Shown in pieces: positions 1-7,981 of a stretch of 7,981 nucleotides of DNA. The stretch lies in contig JAEEUD010000076.1 in the NCBI GenBank assembly GCA_016286835.1, positions 1-7,981 of the forward strand, written 5' to 3'. This DNA is from Pyramidobacter sp. (GTDB lineage: Bacteria; Synergistota; Synergistia; Synergistales; Dethiosulfovibrionaceae). Position 1 is the stretch's first letter, and each line of letters begins with the position of its first letter. The notes below the pieces were generated by a model. That model was not told where the DNA came from. It saw nothing but the letters and a program-made list of their open reading frames with translations, and searched no databases. The position numbers and the translations under genes were made by a program.

Positions 1-1
1 C

Positions 2-1546
<1,545 letters not shown>

Positions 1547-1601
1547 CAGCCGCAGAACGTGATCCGTATCGAATCGGACCGCTGAACATTAGAATAGGAA
1601 G

Positions 1602-1637
1602 AATGCCCGGGACACATCACATGTCCCGGGCATTTTT
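1602..1637 (+). terminator. Intrinsic terminator of the metal ATPase gene
   Basis: A perfect 13-bp inverted repeat (1602-1614 with 1622-1634) closes a 7-base loop, and a run of five T (1633-1637) overlaps the end of the right arm. It lies 55 bases after the ATPase stop codon and separates that gene from the exported-protein cluster downstream. Confidence 0.92.
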
Positions 1638-1664
1638 GCTGCAAAAAAACATCTCTTTTGGGGG

Positions 1665-1693
1665 GTGACAAAATTGAAATAATTGAATAATAT
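1665..1693 (+). promoter_or_regulatory. Putative sigma70-type promoter for the exported-protein cluster
   Basis: The stretch about 1664-1725 is markedly AT-rich between two GC-rich genes. GTGACA (1665-1670, 5 of 6 to the -35 consensus) and TAATAT (1688-1693, 4 of 6 to the -10 consensus) are 17 bases apart. The site lies directly after the ATPase terminator and about 70 bases before the first gene of the cluster. Alternative elements overlap (TTGAAA at 1674, TAAAAT at 1703), but their spacing is poor. Position and composition support a promoter; the exact boxes are inferred. Confidence 0.45.
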
Positions 1694-1746
1694 ATAGGCG
1701 TTTAAAATAGAAGAAGCGATCATGTGTCTGTATGTTGTTCTCGCAT

Positions 1747-1753
1747 GGGGAGG
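1747..1753 (+). promoter_or_regulatory. Ribosome binding site that decides the start at 1762
   Basis: GGGGAGG lies 8 bases before ATG 1762. It favours that start over the in-frame ATG at 1732, which has no comparable site and would place ten extra, partly charged residues before the signal peptide. Confidence 0.75.
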
Positions 1754-1761
1754 CGAAGAAG

Positions 1762-2508
1762 ATGAAAAACGTGAAACTGCAAGTGACGGCAGCGCTGCTG
1801 GTGCTTATTCTGGCGGCGGGCTGCGCGTGGGGCGCCGAAGGGGATTACCTTATCAAAGGCGATCAGGTCTACCGTGCGGAAGGCGGCGCGCAGAAGCTGA
1901 TCACGGACATGGAGCCTCATGGCCGGATCAATACCGACGCGGGGATCTGGTCATGGCTGCTCGTGGATCCCGAACTGTCCGACGCGATGAAAGGCTCGGA
2001 GAGCGGCGTCTATTTCTTCCGCGGTGAGGACGACGCGCCCGCCGGCTTTTTGCCCATGAAAAACGCTATCGCCTGCATGTTGGAGTTCTCTCCCTCCGGT
2101 GAGAAGCTTCTGATCTCCAACGGCAACGAGGCAAAGCAGGACCTCGGCTATTACGTCCTCGATGAGTCGGGGCACTTCGTCAAAAAGGCTGCGTTCGTTT
2201 CGGCGGGATACGTGTTCTGGATCGATCCGCACCGTTTCCTCTTCACGGTGATCGACGCGAAAAAAGGTCTCCGCAGCAAAGGCGGAGACGACTGGTGGTA
2301 CTCTGCGGCGCTCTACGACACCGTGGAGAGTGAGCTGACCGTCATCAAAAAGGCCACGCCGGTGAAGAACTACATCATCAGCGGCTGCGACCATGAGGGC
2401 GGCACGATGGACATCACCGAAGGCTCCGTGAAGATCCCCGGGGACTGGAGCAAGCCCGGCAGGATCAAGTACAGGGAACTCAACGTTCCCATTCCCGCGG
2501 CAGGTTAA
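1762..2508 (+). CDS. Exported protein of unrecognised family (paralogue A)
   Basis: I do not recognise this family. The 248-residue product starts with a signal peptide: basic MKNVK, a hydrophobic core, then AWG followed by AEGDY. There is a Cys in LAAGC that could suggest a lipobox, but the -3 residue is Ala and the neighbouring paralogue has Ala instead of Cys, so signal peptidase I cleavage after AWG is more likely. The mature part is mostly beta-type and shares with the gene at 3356-4117 the blocks GDY..KG.QVYR, LVDPE, MKGSE.G.YFF, PAGFLP.KNA, SGEK.LIS, FVSAG..FW.DP.RF.F, LYDTVE..LTV and a PAAG C-terminus. About half of aligned positions are identical by eye. The alternation of S-P-S-G-E-K-like turns and FW-D-P strands resembles beta-propeller blades; this is an inference. 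Two mature cysteines (in IACML and SGCDH) are conserved in the paralogue. It is the first gene after the putative promoter. Confidence 0.85.
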   Translation: MKNVKLQVTAALLVLILAAGCAWGAEGDYLIKGDQVYRAEGGAQKLITDMEPHGRINTDAGIWSWLLVDPELSDAMKGSESGVYFFRGEDDAPAGFLPMKNAIACMLEFSPSGEKLLISNGNEAKQDLGYYVLDESGHFVKKAAFVSAGYVFWIDPHRFLFTVIDAKKGLRSKGGDDWWYSAALYDTVESELTVIKKATPVKNYIISGCDHEGGTMDITEGSVKIPGDWSKPGRIKYRELNVPIPAAG

Positions 2509-2584
2509 ACGATATCGGCCGGGGTATCGACAGGGGACAGATGAATCGTCCCGATGTGCTAAAAAAGAAAGGAAGCTGATTGTG

Positions 2585-3280
2585 ATGGGTTTGAAAAGAT
2601 CGTTCGTTCTGAGCGCGGCGCTTCTTGTGTTTGTTGCCGGGAGCGCGTTCGCGCTTACAGACGCGGACTACAAAAAGCTGATGAAAAACGAGGATTTCAA
2701 GGCTGCCGACGCGCAGCTGAATGTAGCCTGGAAACTGGCGAAGTCGCGGCTGACGCCTGCTGAGTTCGAGGCGCTCAAGGCCGATCAGAAAAAATGGATC
2801 GCCAGCGGCCGTGACACTGCCGCAGCGGCGCAGATCAAGGAGTACGAGATGGAAAAGGCAGACGCGTATGCGGCGGTGACGGAGGAACGCGCCGCGGCGA
2901 TCACGCGCAATGCGAACGTCTCGTACCTCAAGCGCAATCCCAACCGGATCCAGGGCTACTATGTGCGGGACGATAAAGACGAGCCGGGCACGCTTCAGGT
3001 GTTCTGGGAAGGCCCCGGGGCCAAAACAGTGAGGGTGAGCCTGAATGTCGTTCTCGACCAGGGCGGGGGCAACGTCCGCGAGGGCAATCTGGACGGCGGC
3101 GGCACTCTGAACGGCAGTTCGGTCACGGTCGCCGACGATGAAGAGCCGGACGCCAAGCTGAACATCAAGTTCACCGGCGATGCGGCCGAAGTCACCGCGC
3201 CGCCCGAGTTCTACGAAAACGGTTTTGTCGGTCAGGGCGTGACCGTCGGCGGCACCTACCGCCGCGTCACAGCGAAATAA
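2585..3280 (+). CDS. Exported protein with LprI/DUF1311-like N-terminal domain and a beta-rich C-terminal domain
   Basis: Predicted periplasmic protein of 231 residues. A signal peptide (MGLKRS, hydrophobic core, AFA followed by LTDAD) precedes a helical segment at about 25-95 containing AADAQLN, LKADQKKW and ASGRD. That is the spacing of the LprI/DUF1311 family signature (D-x-x-LN, then Q-x-x-W, then RD), whose founding member is reported to inhibit host lysozyme. From about residue 115 a Gly- and Asp-rich, probably beta domain (GYYVRDD to GGTYRR) follows; I cannot assign it. The protein has no cysteine at all, whereas most LprI-type domains carry conserved ones. The ribosome site AAAGGAAG (2568-2575) is 9 bases before ATG 2585; GTG 2582, immediately upstream in frame, is an alternative start. 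It sits between the two paralogues in the same direction, 76 bases after the first. The LprI assignment is by pattern only and the lysozyme role is not shown. Confidence 0.8.
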   Translation: MGLKRSFVLSAALLVFVAGSAFALTDADYKKLMKNEDFKAADAQLNVAWKLAKSRLTPAEFEALKADQKKWIASGRDTAAAAQIKEYEMEKADAYAAVTEERAAAITRNANVSYLKRNPNRIQGYYVRDDKDEPGTLQVFWEGPGAKTVRVSLNVVLDQGGGNVREGNLDGGGTLNGSSVTVADDEEPDAKLNIKFTGDAAEVTAPPEFYENGFVGQGVTVGGTYRRVTAK

Positions 3281-3355
3281 CCGCTTGAGCGCATCGCTGC
3301 GGCGGTCGTGAACAGCGTTTTTTGACGATAAACGTGTGAAATGTCGATGAGCTTC

Positions 3356-4117
3356 ATGAACAGGAAAACAATCCTCGGGACCGTTTTGCTGCTGGCGGTT
3401 CTGTTCTGCGTCGGAGCAGCGTGGGGCGCCGTGGGGGACTACATCCTGAAGGGAAATCAGGTCTATCGGGTCGACGGCGGCAAAGAAACACTGCTGGAAG
3501 ACGAAGAGCCGGTGTGGAAAGGAACGGATGCCGGACTCCTGGCGTGGGTCCTTGTGGATCCGGAACAGACGGAGGAGATGAAAGGCTCGGAGGGCGGCAT
3601 TTACTTCTTCCAGGGCGAGGAAAGAAAGCCTGCGGGATTCTTGCCCCTGAAAAACGCGGGGACCTGCGCGCTGGAACCGTCCCCGACGGGAGAGAAAATG
3701 CTGATCAGCCGCGGTTCGGAATCCAAACGTCAGCTGGAACTCTACGATGCCGACCTGAAGAACAACCGCTTTGTCAGGAAGGCCGAGTTCGTTTCGGCGG
3801 GCCGCTTTTTCTGGGTCGATCCTCTCCGGTTCGTGTTCAACTCCGTGGACGAGCGCAAGGGGCCCCGTGTCAAAAACTGGCAGTATCGCGGGAACGAGGG
3901 GTGGCGGTGTTCCGTCGTCCTTTACGACACCGTCGAAAAGTCTCTGACCGTCCTCAAACAGGCGACAGACACCAGGAATTACACGGTCACGGAATGCGAC
4001 GGGGAAAGCGGCGAGCTTGAGATCTGGGAGCATTTCGTGAAAAAAGTGAAGGACTGGAACGATGATACCAAGGTCCAGAGCAGGGACTTCAGGATCCCTG
4101 TTCCCGCGGCAGGCTGA
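3356..4117 (+). CDS. Exported protein of unrecognised family (paralogue B)
   Basis: Paralogue of the gene at 1762-2508, with the same block order and the same PAAG C-terminus, so the two arose by duplication. The family function is unknown to me. Candidate starts are 3341, 3347 and 3356, and none has a good ribosome site. I chose 3356 because it gives MNRKT plus a 25-residue leader ending AAWGA, exactly the length of the paralogue's leader ending CAWGA. Cleavage is expected after AWG. The mature chain keeps both cysteines shared with paralogue A (in GTCAL and TECDG) and adds a third (GWRCS). It also has a short insertion of about 5-6 residues near VKNWQYRGNEGW. The large number of charged residues and the absence of membrane helices after the leader suggest a soluble periplasmic or surface-attached protein. 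It is the third gene of the probable operon. Confidence 0.85.
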   Translation: MNRKTILGTVLLLAVLFCVGAAWGAVGDYILKGNQVYRVDGGKETLLEDEEPVWKGTDAGLLAWVLVDPEQTEEMKGSEGGIYFFQGEERKPAGFLPLKNAGTCALEPSPTGEKMLISRGSESKRQLELYDADLKNNRFVRKAEFVSAGRFFWVDPLRFVFNSVDERKGPRVKNWQYRGNEGWRCSVVLYDTVEKSLTVLKQATDTRNYTVTECDGESGELEIWEHFVKKVKDWNDDTKVQSRDFRIPVPAAG

Positions 4118-4183
4118 CAGCCGGTCCGGAATAGCTGTATGCGGCCGGATAGTCGTAAATTTTAATCGAGGAGATGGCTCTGA

Positions 4184-4621
4184 ATGAAGAAGGAAATGCG
4201 GAAGCTGTTGATGGTACTGCTCGTCAGCCTCCTGACGGCGGTGACCTGCGCGTCATGCGCGGAGGCGAAGCGTGTTGTGGTCACGCTTTCGAATCAGACT
4301 GGCAAGCCGATCTTCATGGCTTTTGCACGGGAAGGTTACGGCGATGACAAATCAACGCGGGGCTGGTATAAGCTCGACGACTGGGAACTGAAAGAGATCA
4401 GTCTGCCCTACGAGTATGACGCAGACGATTACTACTATTTCTATGCGTTTTCGGGGAAGACTGTCTGGACCGGAAAAGACTTTACGGGGTGGATCCATCC
4501 CAAGGACGCTTTCAAGTCCGAGATGGGCCGAAGGGTGCCCGGCGGTAAACAGGTCGGTTTCCGCCGGCTCAAGGTCGGAAAGAACGGCAAGGCCTCTCTC
4601 CGTTTCACGATCAAGCGGTAG
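4184..4621 (+). CDS. Small exported protein with DUF1036-like domain
   Basis: The 145-residue product has a signal peptide (MKKEMRK, Leu/Val core, likely cleavage after AEA before KRVVV). The mature domain shows VTLSNQTGKPI, then A-F-A, RGWYKLDDWE, YYYFYAF and VWTGKDF. This order of N-x-T, GW, a Tyr-rich strand and W-x-G is that of DUF1036, a small beta domain of unknown function found in exported proteins. Members usually have cysteines near the N-x-T and after the GW strand; the mature chain here has none. The basic C-terminus (KVGKNGKASLRFTIKR) probably forms the last strand. Ribosome site GAGGAG (4168-4173) is 10 bases before the ATG. It is the last gene of the exported cluster, 66 bases after paralogue B, and converges with the helicase gene. 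The family assignment is from pattern only. Confidence 0.8.
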   Translation: MKKEMRKLLMVLLVSLLTAVTCASCAEAKRVVVTLSNQTGKPIFMAFAREGYGDDKSTRGWYKLDDWELKEISLPYEYDADDYYYFYAFSGKTVWTGKDFTGWIHPKDAFKSEMGRRVPGGKQVGFRRLKVGKNGKASLRFTIKR

Positions 4622-4757
4622 CAGGAATATCAAGACCTGTAACAGCAGTCGGGTGATGTTTCCGGGAATGAAGTTCTGCGGCGCGTGTTGCTGCGCCTGA
4701 TGCTTCGACGCGGAAAAGTACGGACCCGATCCGAGTTTTACGATGAAATAGGAACGC

Positions 4758-4804
4758 AAAAACAGCGAGCCGCGCTGAAAGTTTTACGCTTTCAGCGCGG
4801 CTCG
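4758..4804 (-). terminator. Intrinsic terminator of the helicase-nuclease gene at the convergent junction
   Basis: Perfect 16-bp inverted repeat (4766-4781 with 4789-4804) around a 7-base loop. On the - strand it is followed, 3 bases on, by five T (complement of the A run 4758-4762), which fits termination of the gene ending at 4828. On the + strand the stem is followed only by TGTGTTA, so any termination of the exported cluster here would be weaker. No other good terminator is seen after the + strand gene that ends at 4621. The remainder of the 4622-4827 gap holds nothing I can recognise. Confidence 0.88.
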
Positions 4805-4827
4805 TGTGTTATGGACTTTGTTCAGCT

Positions 4828-7800
4828 TTACTTCTTTGCCAGCACGCAGTGGCCGTTGCGGTCGAGGGTGACGCGGCCCTGCCGGGTGGCGAGGGCCAGA
4901 CCGGCTTCGGCGGCGGCGCTGACGTTGCTGCCCATTCTCGTGTAGCCGAGCAGCTTGGCCGTCTCGCGCAGCAGGTCCGCGCCGGGCAGGGCGATCTGCT
5001 CGCGCAGCACCTGGATGGCGGCGTTCGCGGCCTCCTGCGGGGGCACGTCGGCGGCGTCGCGCTTGTTGACGCCGAGGCCGTTCTCGCGGTACTCGCCGTA
5101 CTCGTCGGGATCCTGCCCTTCGGCCCAGTAGCAGGTCTGCCCGTCCCACTCGGTGGTTTTCAGGCCGAGCGAGGCGATCAGGGCGTCGAGGTGGTCCTGC
5201 GCGCGCGGGCTCAGGCGCGTCATGCCGAGGCTTTGCAGCAGGCGGCGGGTGAGCAGGCGCGAGGAGATGGGCGCTTCGTCGGCGACGATCTGCTCAAGAC
5301 GGCCGAGGAGCATCTGCTCGTTGCGGCGTTCGAGGAACTCGGCGGTCGTCAGCCTTTTCGCGCTCAGTTTGGCGGCGCGGTAGGGGAGCGCCGGCGAGAG
5401 TTCGTCAGCGAAGGGAATGGGTTCGTTCCCGGTTTCTTGCTCCTGTTCGGGCGAGGCGACGGCGGCGGGATCATCGGCTTCTGCCGGCGTTTCGTCGGCC
5501 GCTTCGCTCTCCGCGGCCGGCGGAAGGTTGGCGACGAGCGCCTGCGGGGTCGGTTCGCTTTCGTCGGCCGGCGGTTCTTCGACAGGCGCGGCAGGGACGG
5601 GCGAGGACTCTCCGTCTGCGGTCTGTGAAGCGGCCTGCGCTGCTTCGTCCGCTTCGATCGGCTGGGTTTCAGAAGCTGCGTTTTCGGCGCTCAGGCGCGC
5701 GGCCTCGGCGGCTTCGGCAACTGCGCGTGCGGCCTCTTCCGCGGCGAGGCGGGCGGCTTCGCGCTCTTCCTGTTTCCGGCGGCGCAGCGTTTCGACGAGT
5801 TCGAGCAGCGCGTTCAGTTCGCGCTTCTTGTTGTCCCACCAGTCCATCGTCCAGACGCGCTTGATGTTCCAGCCCAGCCCCTTGAGCACGCCGATCTGCG
5901 CGAATTCGCGGTCGCGCACGGTCTTGGCGTCGCGGTAGGTCTCGCCGTCGAGGAGGATGCCGAGCAGATACTCTTCGGGCGCGTCGGGATCGATGATGCC
6001 GATGTCGATCTTGAACTTGGAATGTCCGACCTGCTGCTGCGTCTCGTAGCCGGCCTCGCGCAGCCTGGCGCAGATCTCGTCGGCCACGCCGTGCGCGGGC
6101 TGTGCGCCTTTCGCGCCGGGAGCGGATGCGACGCGCGCGGGCAGATAGCCTGTGCGGGCGTACTGGAGGAACGCCTTCAGCGCGGCGACGCCTTCGCTGG
6201 CCGTGCGGCCGAGGTCGATCTGCTCGGGCAGCAGCGACGAGAAGACCATCATCTCGGTGCGCGAACGCGACACGGCGACGTTGAGGCGCCGCCAGCCGCC
6301 GACCTGGTTGATGGGGCCGAAGTTCATGCTGATGCGGCCCTCGCGGTCCATGCCGAAGCCGACGGAGAAGAGGATCACGTCGCGCTCGTCGCCCTGCACG
6401 TTTTCAAGGTTCTTGATGAACAGCGGCTCGGACGACTGCTGATACCATTTTTCCAGCTCGAGGTCGCGGCCGCGCGCCTCTTCAAAGAGATCGTCGATGA
6501 GGTTCTGCTGGCCGATGTTGAACGTGACGATGCCGATGCTCTCGTCCCGCAGGGCCGGATCCTTGGCACGGCGGATCACCTCGGCGACGACGGCCTCGGC
6601 CTCGGCGCGGTTGGAGCGGGTGCGGCCGCGGTCGAACTGGCCGGCGACGTGGACGAAGCTGACCTTGGAGATGCGGTCGTTGACCGACGGGAAAGTGTAC
6701 AGCTTGTTTTCGTAGAACTGGTTGTTGCTGAACGCGATCAGGCTCTCGTGGCGGCTGCGGTAGTGCCAGAGCAGGTGCGTCTCCGGCATCCCCAGGGCCA
6801 GACAGTCGTCGAGGATGCTGGTGAGGTCGGCCAGCTCGGGATCTTCCTCGCTGTCGTCGGTGCTGGTCATGAAGAAGCTGGTGGGCGGCATCTGCTTGGG
6901 ATCGCCGACGACGACGGCGTTGCTGCCGCGCGCCAGCGCGCCGACGGCCTTGCTGGTGGTGAGCTGCGAGGCTTCGTCGAAGATGACGCAGTCGAACATC
7001 TCGCGCCGCGGGTCAAGGTACTGTGCGGCGGAGATGGGGCTCATCAGCATACAGGGGCACAGCCGCGGCAGCAGGTTGGGCAGCTGCTCGAAGAGGCGGC
7101 GGATGCTCAGGTTGCGTCCGCCGGAGCGGATGGCGCGCTGCAAAATGCCGAGCTCGGAGTTCTGCGACGCCTCGCGGGCGAAGTTGGGCACGTTCGCGGC
7201 GAGCGTGTTGTAGGCTTCCTGCTTGCACAGGTTGGAGAGCTCGTCGATGAGGGCCTTGAGCTGGCGCACCTTTTCGTCGAAGACCGAGCCGGAGAAGCGG
7301 TTGAGCGTCGGATCGCCGTCGATGGCGTCCTCGATCAGCGTCCTCAGCAGCACCTTTCTGTACGCGGGCAGCACGGAGCCGTGGGCGAGGCCGTTTTTGT
7401 ACGCCGTCACGACCGGCTCGAGGCCGCGCTCGCAGGCCTGCTCGCAGAGATCGTTCCACTGGATCCAGTCGCGGAGGATGTCGGCGTGGTCGCGCAGGGC
7501 GGCGCACATCTCGCGCTGCGAGGCGATCCACGGCTCGACGGCCGGCACCTCGGACATCTTCAGGACGGCGCCGAGCGCGCGCCGCGCCGCGGCGTGCTCG
7601 TTCCACGCCGAAAGCAGGGCTTCGGCGGCCTTGCACTCGGCTTCGCTCCCCGCGTGAGAACGGCGCAGCGACGGGCTTCCGCTCAGTTCGTCGAGACGCG
7701 CGGCGCTTTCGGCGGCCTGCTGCGCCAGAGCTTCCACTTCGTTCCATGCGGTGGCGCTGCCGCGGCCGAGGCGGCCGAGCATCGCCCCGTAACTCTGCCA

Positions 7801-7981
7801 GAGCTCCTGCGCCGCAGCCGCTTCGCGGCGGTAGGCGATGAGGCTGTCGAGGTCGCCGGCGATCTGCTCCTTGTCGCGCTTGTTCTTGGCGTAAGTGTTG
7901 ATCTTCTTGACGAAGCCGCTTTCGGCGAACATGCGCGGCAGCGCCCATTTCTGCTGGATTTCGTTCCACTCGCTCCGCAGC
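4828..7981 (-). CDS. Giant SF1 (Upf1-like, COG1112) helicase fused to Vsr/MTES_1575-like nuclease with DUF3320-like tail, 5' partial
   Basis: ATP-driven nucleic-acid helicase/translocase joined to a predicted DNase. The frame is open to the right edge: 16 codons precede the Met at 7932, so that Met is not the start, and the Walker A region is outside the window. Counting from that Met: helical insertion 1-290, CMLMSP at 294-299, Walker B DEAS 319-322, motif III GDPKQMPP 343-350, YRSRHE 391-396, motif V QGDE 513-516 and motif VI LNVAVSRSR 550-558. A PD-(D/E)XK-type domain follows at about 613-712 (FKIDIG, LLDGETY, TVRDRE, LGWNIKRVWTMDW), then a coiled, Ala/Glu-rich and later Pro-rich linker at about 713-850, and a helical DUF3320-like tail 855-1034. 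Full members of this DUF4011/DUF3320 group are commonly nearly 2000 residues. The helicase motifs in view are intact. Roles in defence against phages or plasmids or in repair are possible; no partner gene is visible. Confidence 0.92.
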   Translation of the reverse strand, partial: LRSEWNEIQQKWALPRMFAESGFVKKINTYAKNKRDKEQIAGDLDSLIAYRREAAAAQELWQSYGAMLGRLGRGSATAWNEVEALAQQAAESAARLDELSGSPSLRRSHAGSEAECKAAEALLSAWNEHAAARRALGAVLKMSEVPAVEPWIASQREMCAALRDHADILRDWIQWNDLCEQACERGLEPVVTAYKNGLAHGSVLPAYRKVLLRTLIEDAIDGDPTLNRFSGSVFDEKVRQLKALIDELSNLCKQEAYNTLAANVPNFAREASQNSELGILQRAIRSGGRNLSIRRLFEQLPNLLPRLCPCMLMSPISAAQYLDPRREMFDCVIFDEASQLTTSKAVGALARGSNAVVVGDPKQMPPTSFFMTSTDDSEEDPELADLTSILDDCLALGMPETHLLWHYRSRHESLIAFSNNQFYENKLYTFPSVNDRISKVSFVHVAGQFDRGRTRSNRAEAEAVVAEVIRRAKDPALRDESIGIVTFNIGQQNLIDDLFEEARGRDLELEKWYQQSSEPLFIKNLENVQGDERDVILFSVGFGMDREGRISMNFGPINQVGGWRRLNVAVSRSRTEMMVFSSLLPEQIDLGRTASEGVAALKAFLQYARTGYLPARVASAPGAKGAQPAHGVADEICARLREAGYETQQQVGHSKFKIDIGIIDPDAPEEYLLGILLDGETYRDAKTVRDREFAQIGVLKGLGWNIKRVWTMDWWDNKKRELNALLELVETLRRRKQEEREAARLAAEEAARAVAEAAEAARLSAENAASETQPIEADEAAQAASQTADGESSPVPAAPVEEPPADESEPTPQALVANLPPAAESEAADETPAEADDPAAVASPEQEQETGNEPIPFADELSPALPYRAAKLSAKRLTTAEFLERRNEQMLLGRLEQIVADEAPISSRLLTRRLLQSLGMTRLSPRAQDHLDALIASLGLKTTEWDGQTCYWAEGQDPDEYGEYRENGLGVNKRDAADVPPQEAANAAIQVLREQIALPGADLLRETAKLLGYTRMGSNVSAAAEAGLALATRQGRVTLDRNGHCVLAKK

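Noticed and set aside
1768..1830. Lipoprotein lipobox in paralogue A
   Set aside because: LAAGC has Ala at -3, and the paralogue has Ala in place of the Cys at the same leader position, so signal peptidase I cleavage after AWG fits both proteins better.
2534..2552. Small inverted repeat GGGAC / GTCCC upstream of the LprI-like gene
   Set aside because: It is 5 bp with a 9-base loop and is followed by A rather than T on the coding strand; this is expected by chance.
3295..3323. Possible terminator between the LprI-like gene and paralogue B
   Set aside because: The stem has only 5 base pairs with a 13-base loop, although six T follow. It is too weak to call, and is kept only as part of a finding.
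2480..4033. 517-codon - strand open frame across the exported cluster
   Set aside because: It spans two intergenic gaps and three + strand genes that have signal peptides and family signatures. The paralogy of the two flanking genes is visible only in the + frame.
4680..4697. Hairpin GGCGC / GCGCC after the DUF1036-like gene
   Set aside because: Only 5 bp and no T run follows, so it is not supported as a terminator.
4804..5628. 274-codon + strand open frame opposite the helicase tail
   Set aside because: Gly/Arg/Val-rich shadow of the - strand gene, with no recognisable domain; the - strand frame has clear helicase and nuclease motifs.

Overview
The window is high-GC DNA with short intergenic spaces, so it is bacterial. 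It is cut by a gene at both edges. Several small exported proteins with Sec signal peptides, of families typical of the Gram-negative periplasm (LprI/DUF1311-like and DUF1036-like), suggest a bacterium with an outer membrane. The general look (GC-rich, Cys-poor exported proteins, a giant helicase-nuclease of the type common in gut anaerobes) would suit an anaerobe such as a member of Synergistota. That placement is only a low-confidence impression, because no taxonomic marker is present.

Layout: (1) Positions 2-1546, + strand: the 3' three-quarters or so of a P1B-type heavy-metal efflux ATPase of the Zn/Cd/Pb class, closed by a strong intrinsic terminator at 1602-1637. (2) An AT-rich stretch with a putative promoter (about 1665-1693), then four consecutive + strand genes at 1762-4621, all predicted to be exported. 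Two are clear paralogues of an unrecognised family (1762-2508 and 3356-4117). They flank a gene with an LprI-like domain (2585-3280), and a small DUF1036-like gene (4184-4621) follows. Gaps of 60-80 bases and no strong internal terminator suggest one transcription unit. (3) A convergent junction with a perfect 16-bp hairpin (4766-4804). (4) 4828-7981, - strand: the C-terminal 1050 residues of a very large superfamily 1 (Upf1-like, COG1112) helicase fused to a Vsr/MTES_1575-like nuclease domain, a long Ala/Glu/Pro-rich linker and a DUF3320-like tail. Its N-terminus and Walker A motif lie outside the window.

The three regions are probably functionally independent: metal efflux, a periplasmic protein cluster of unknown role, and a nucleic-acid enzyme that may be defence-related. 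The least explained part is the exported cluster, with its duplicated family, a cysteine-free LprI-like protein and a cysteine-free DUF1036-like protein. I see no RNA gene, CRISPR array, insertion sequence or attachment site.
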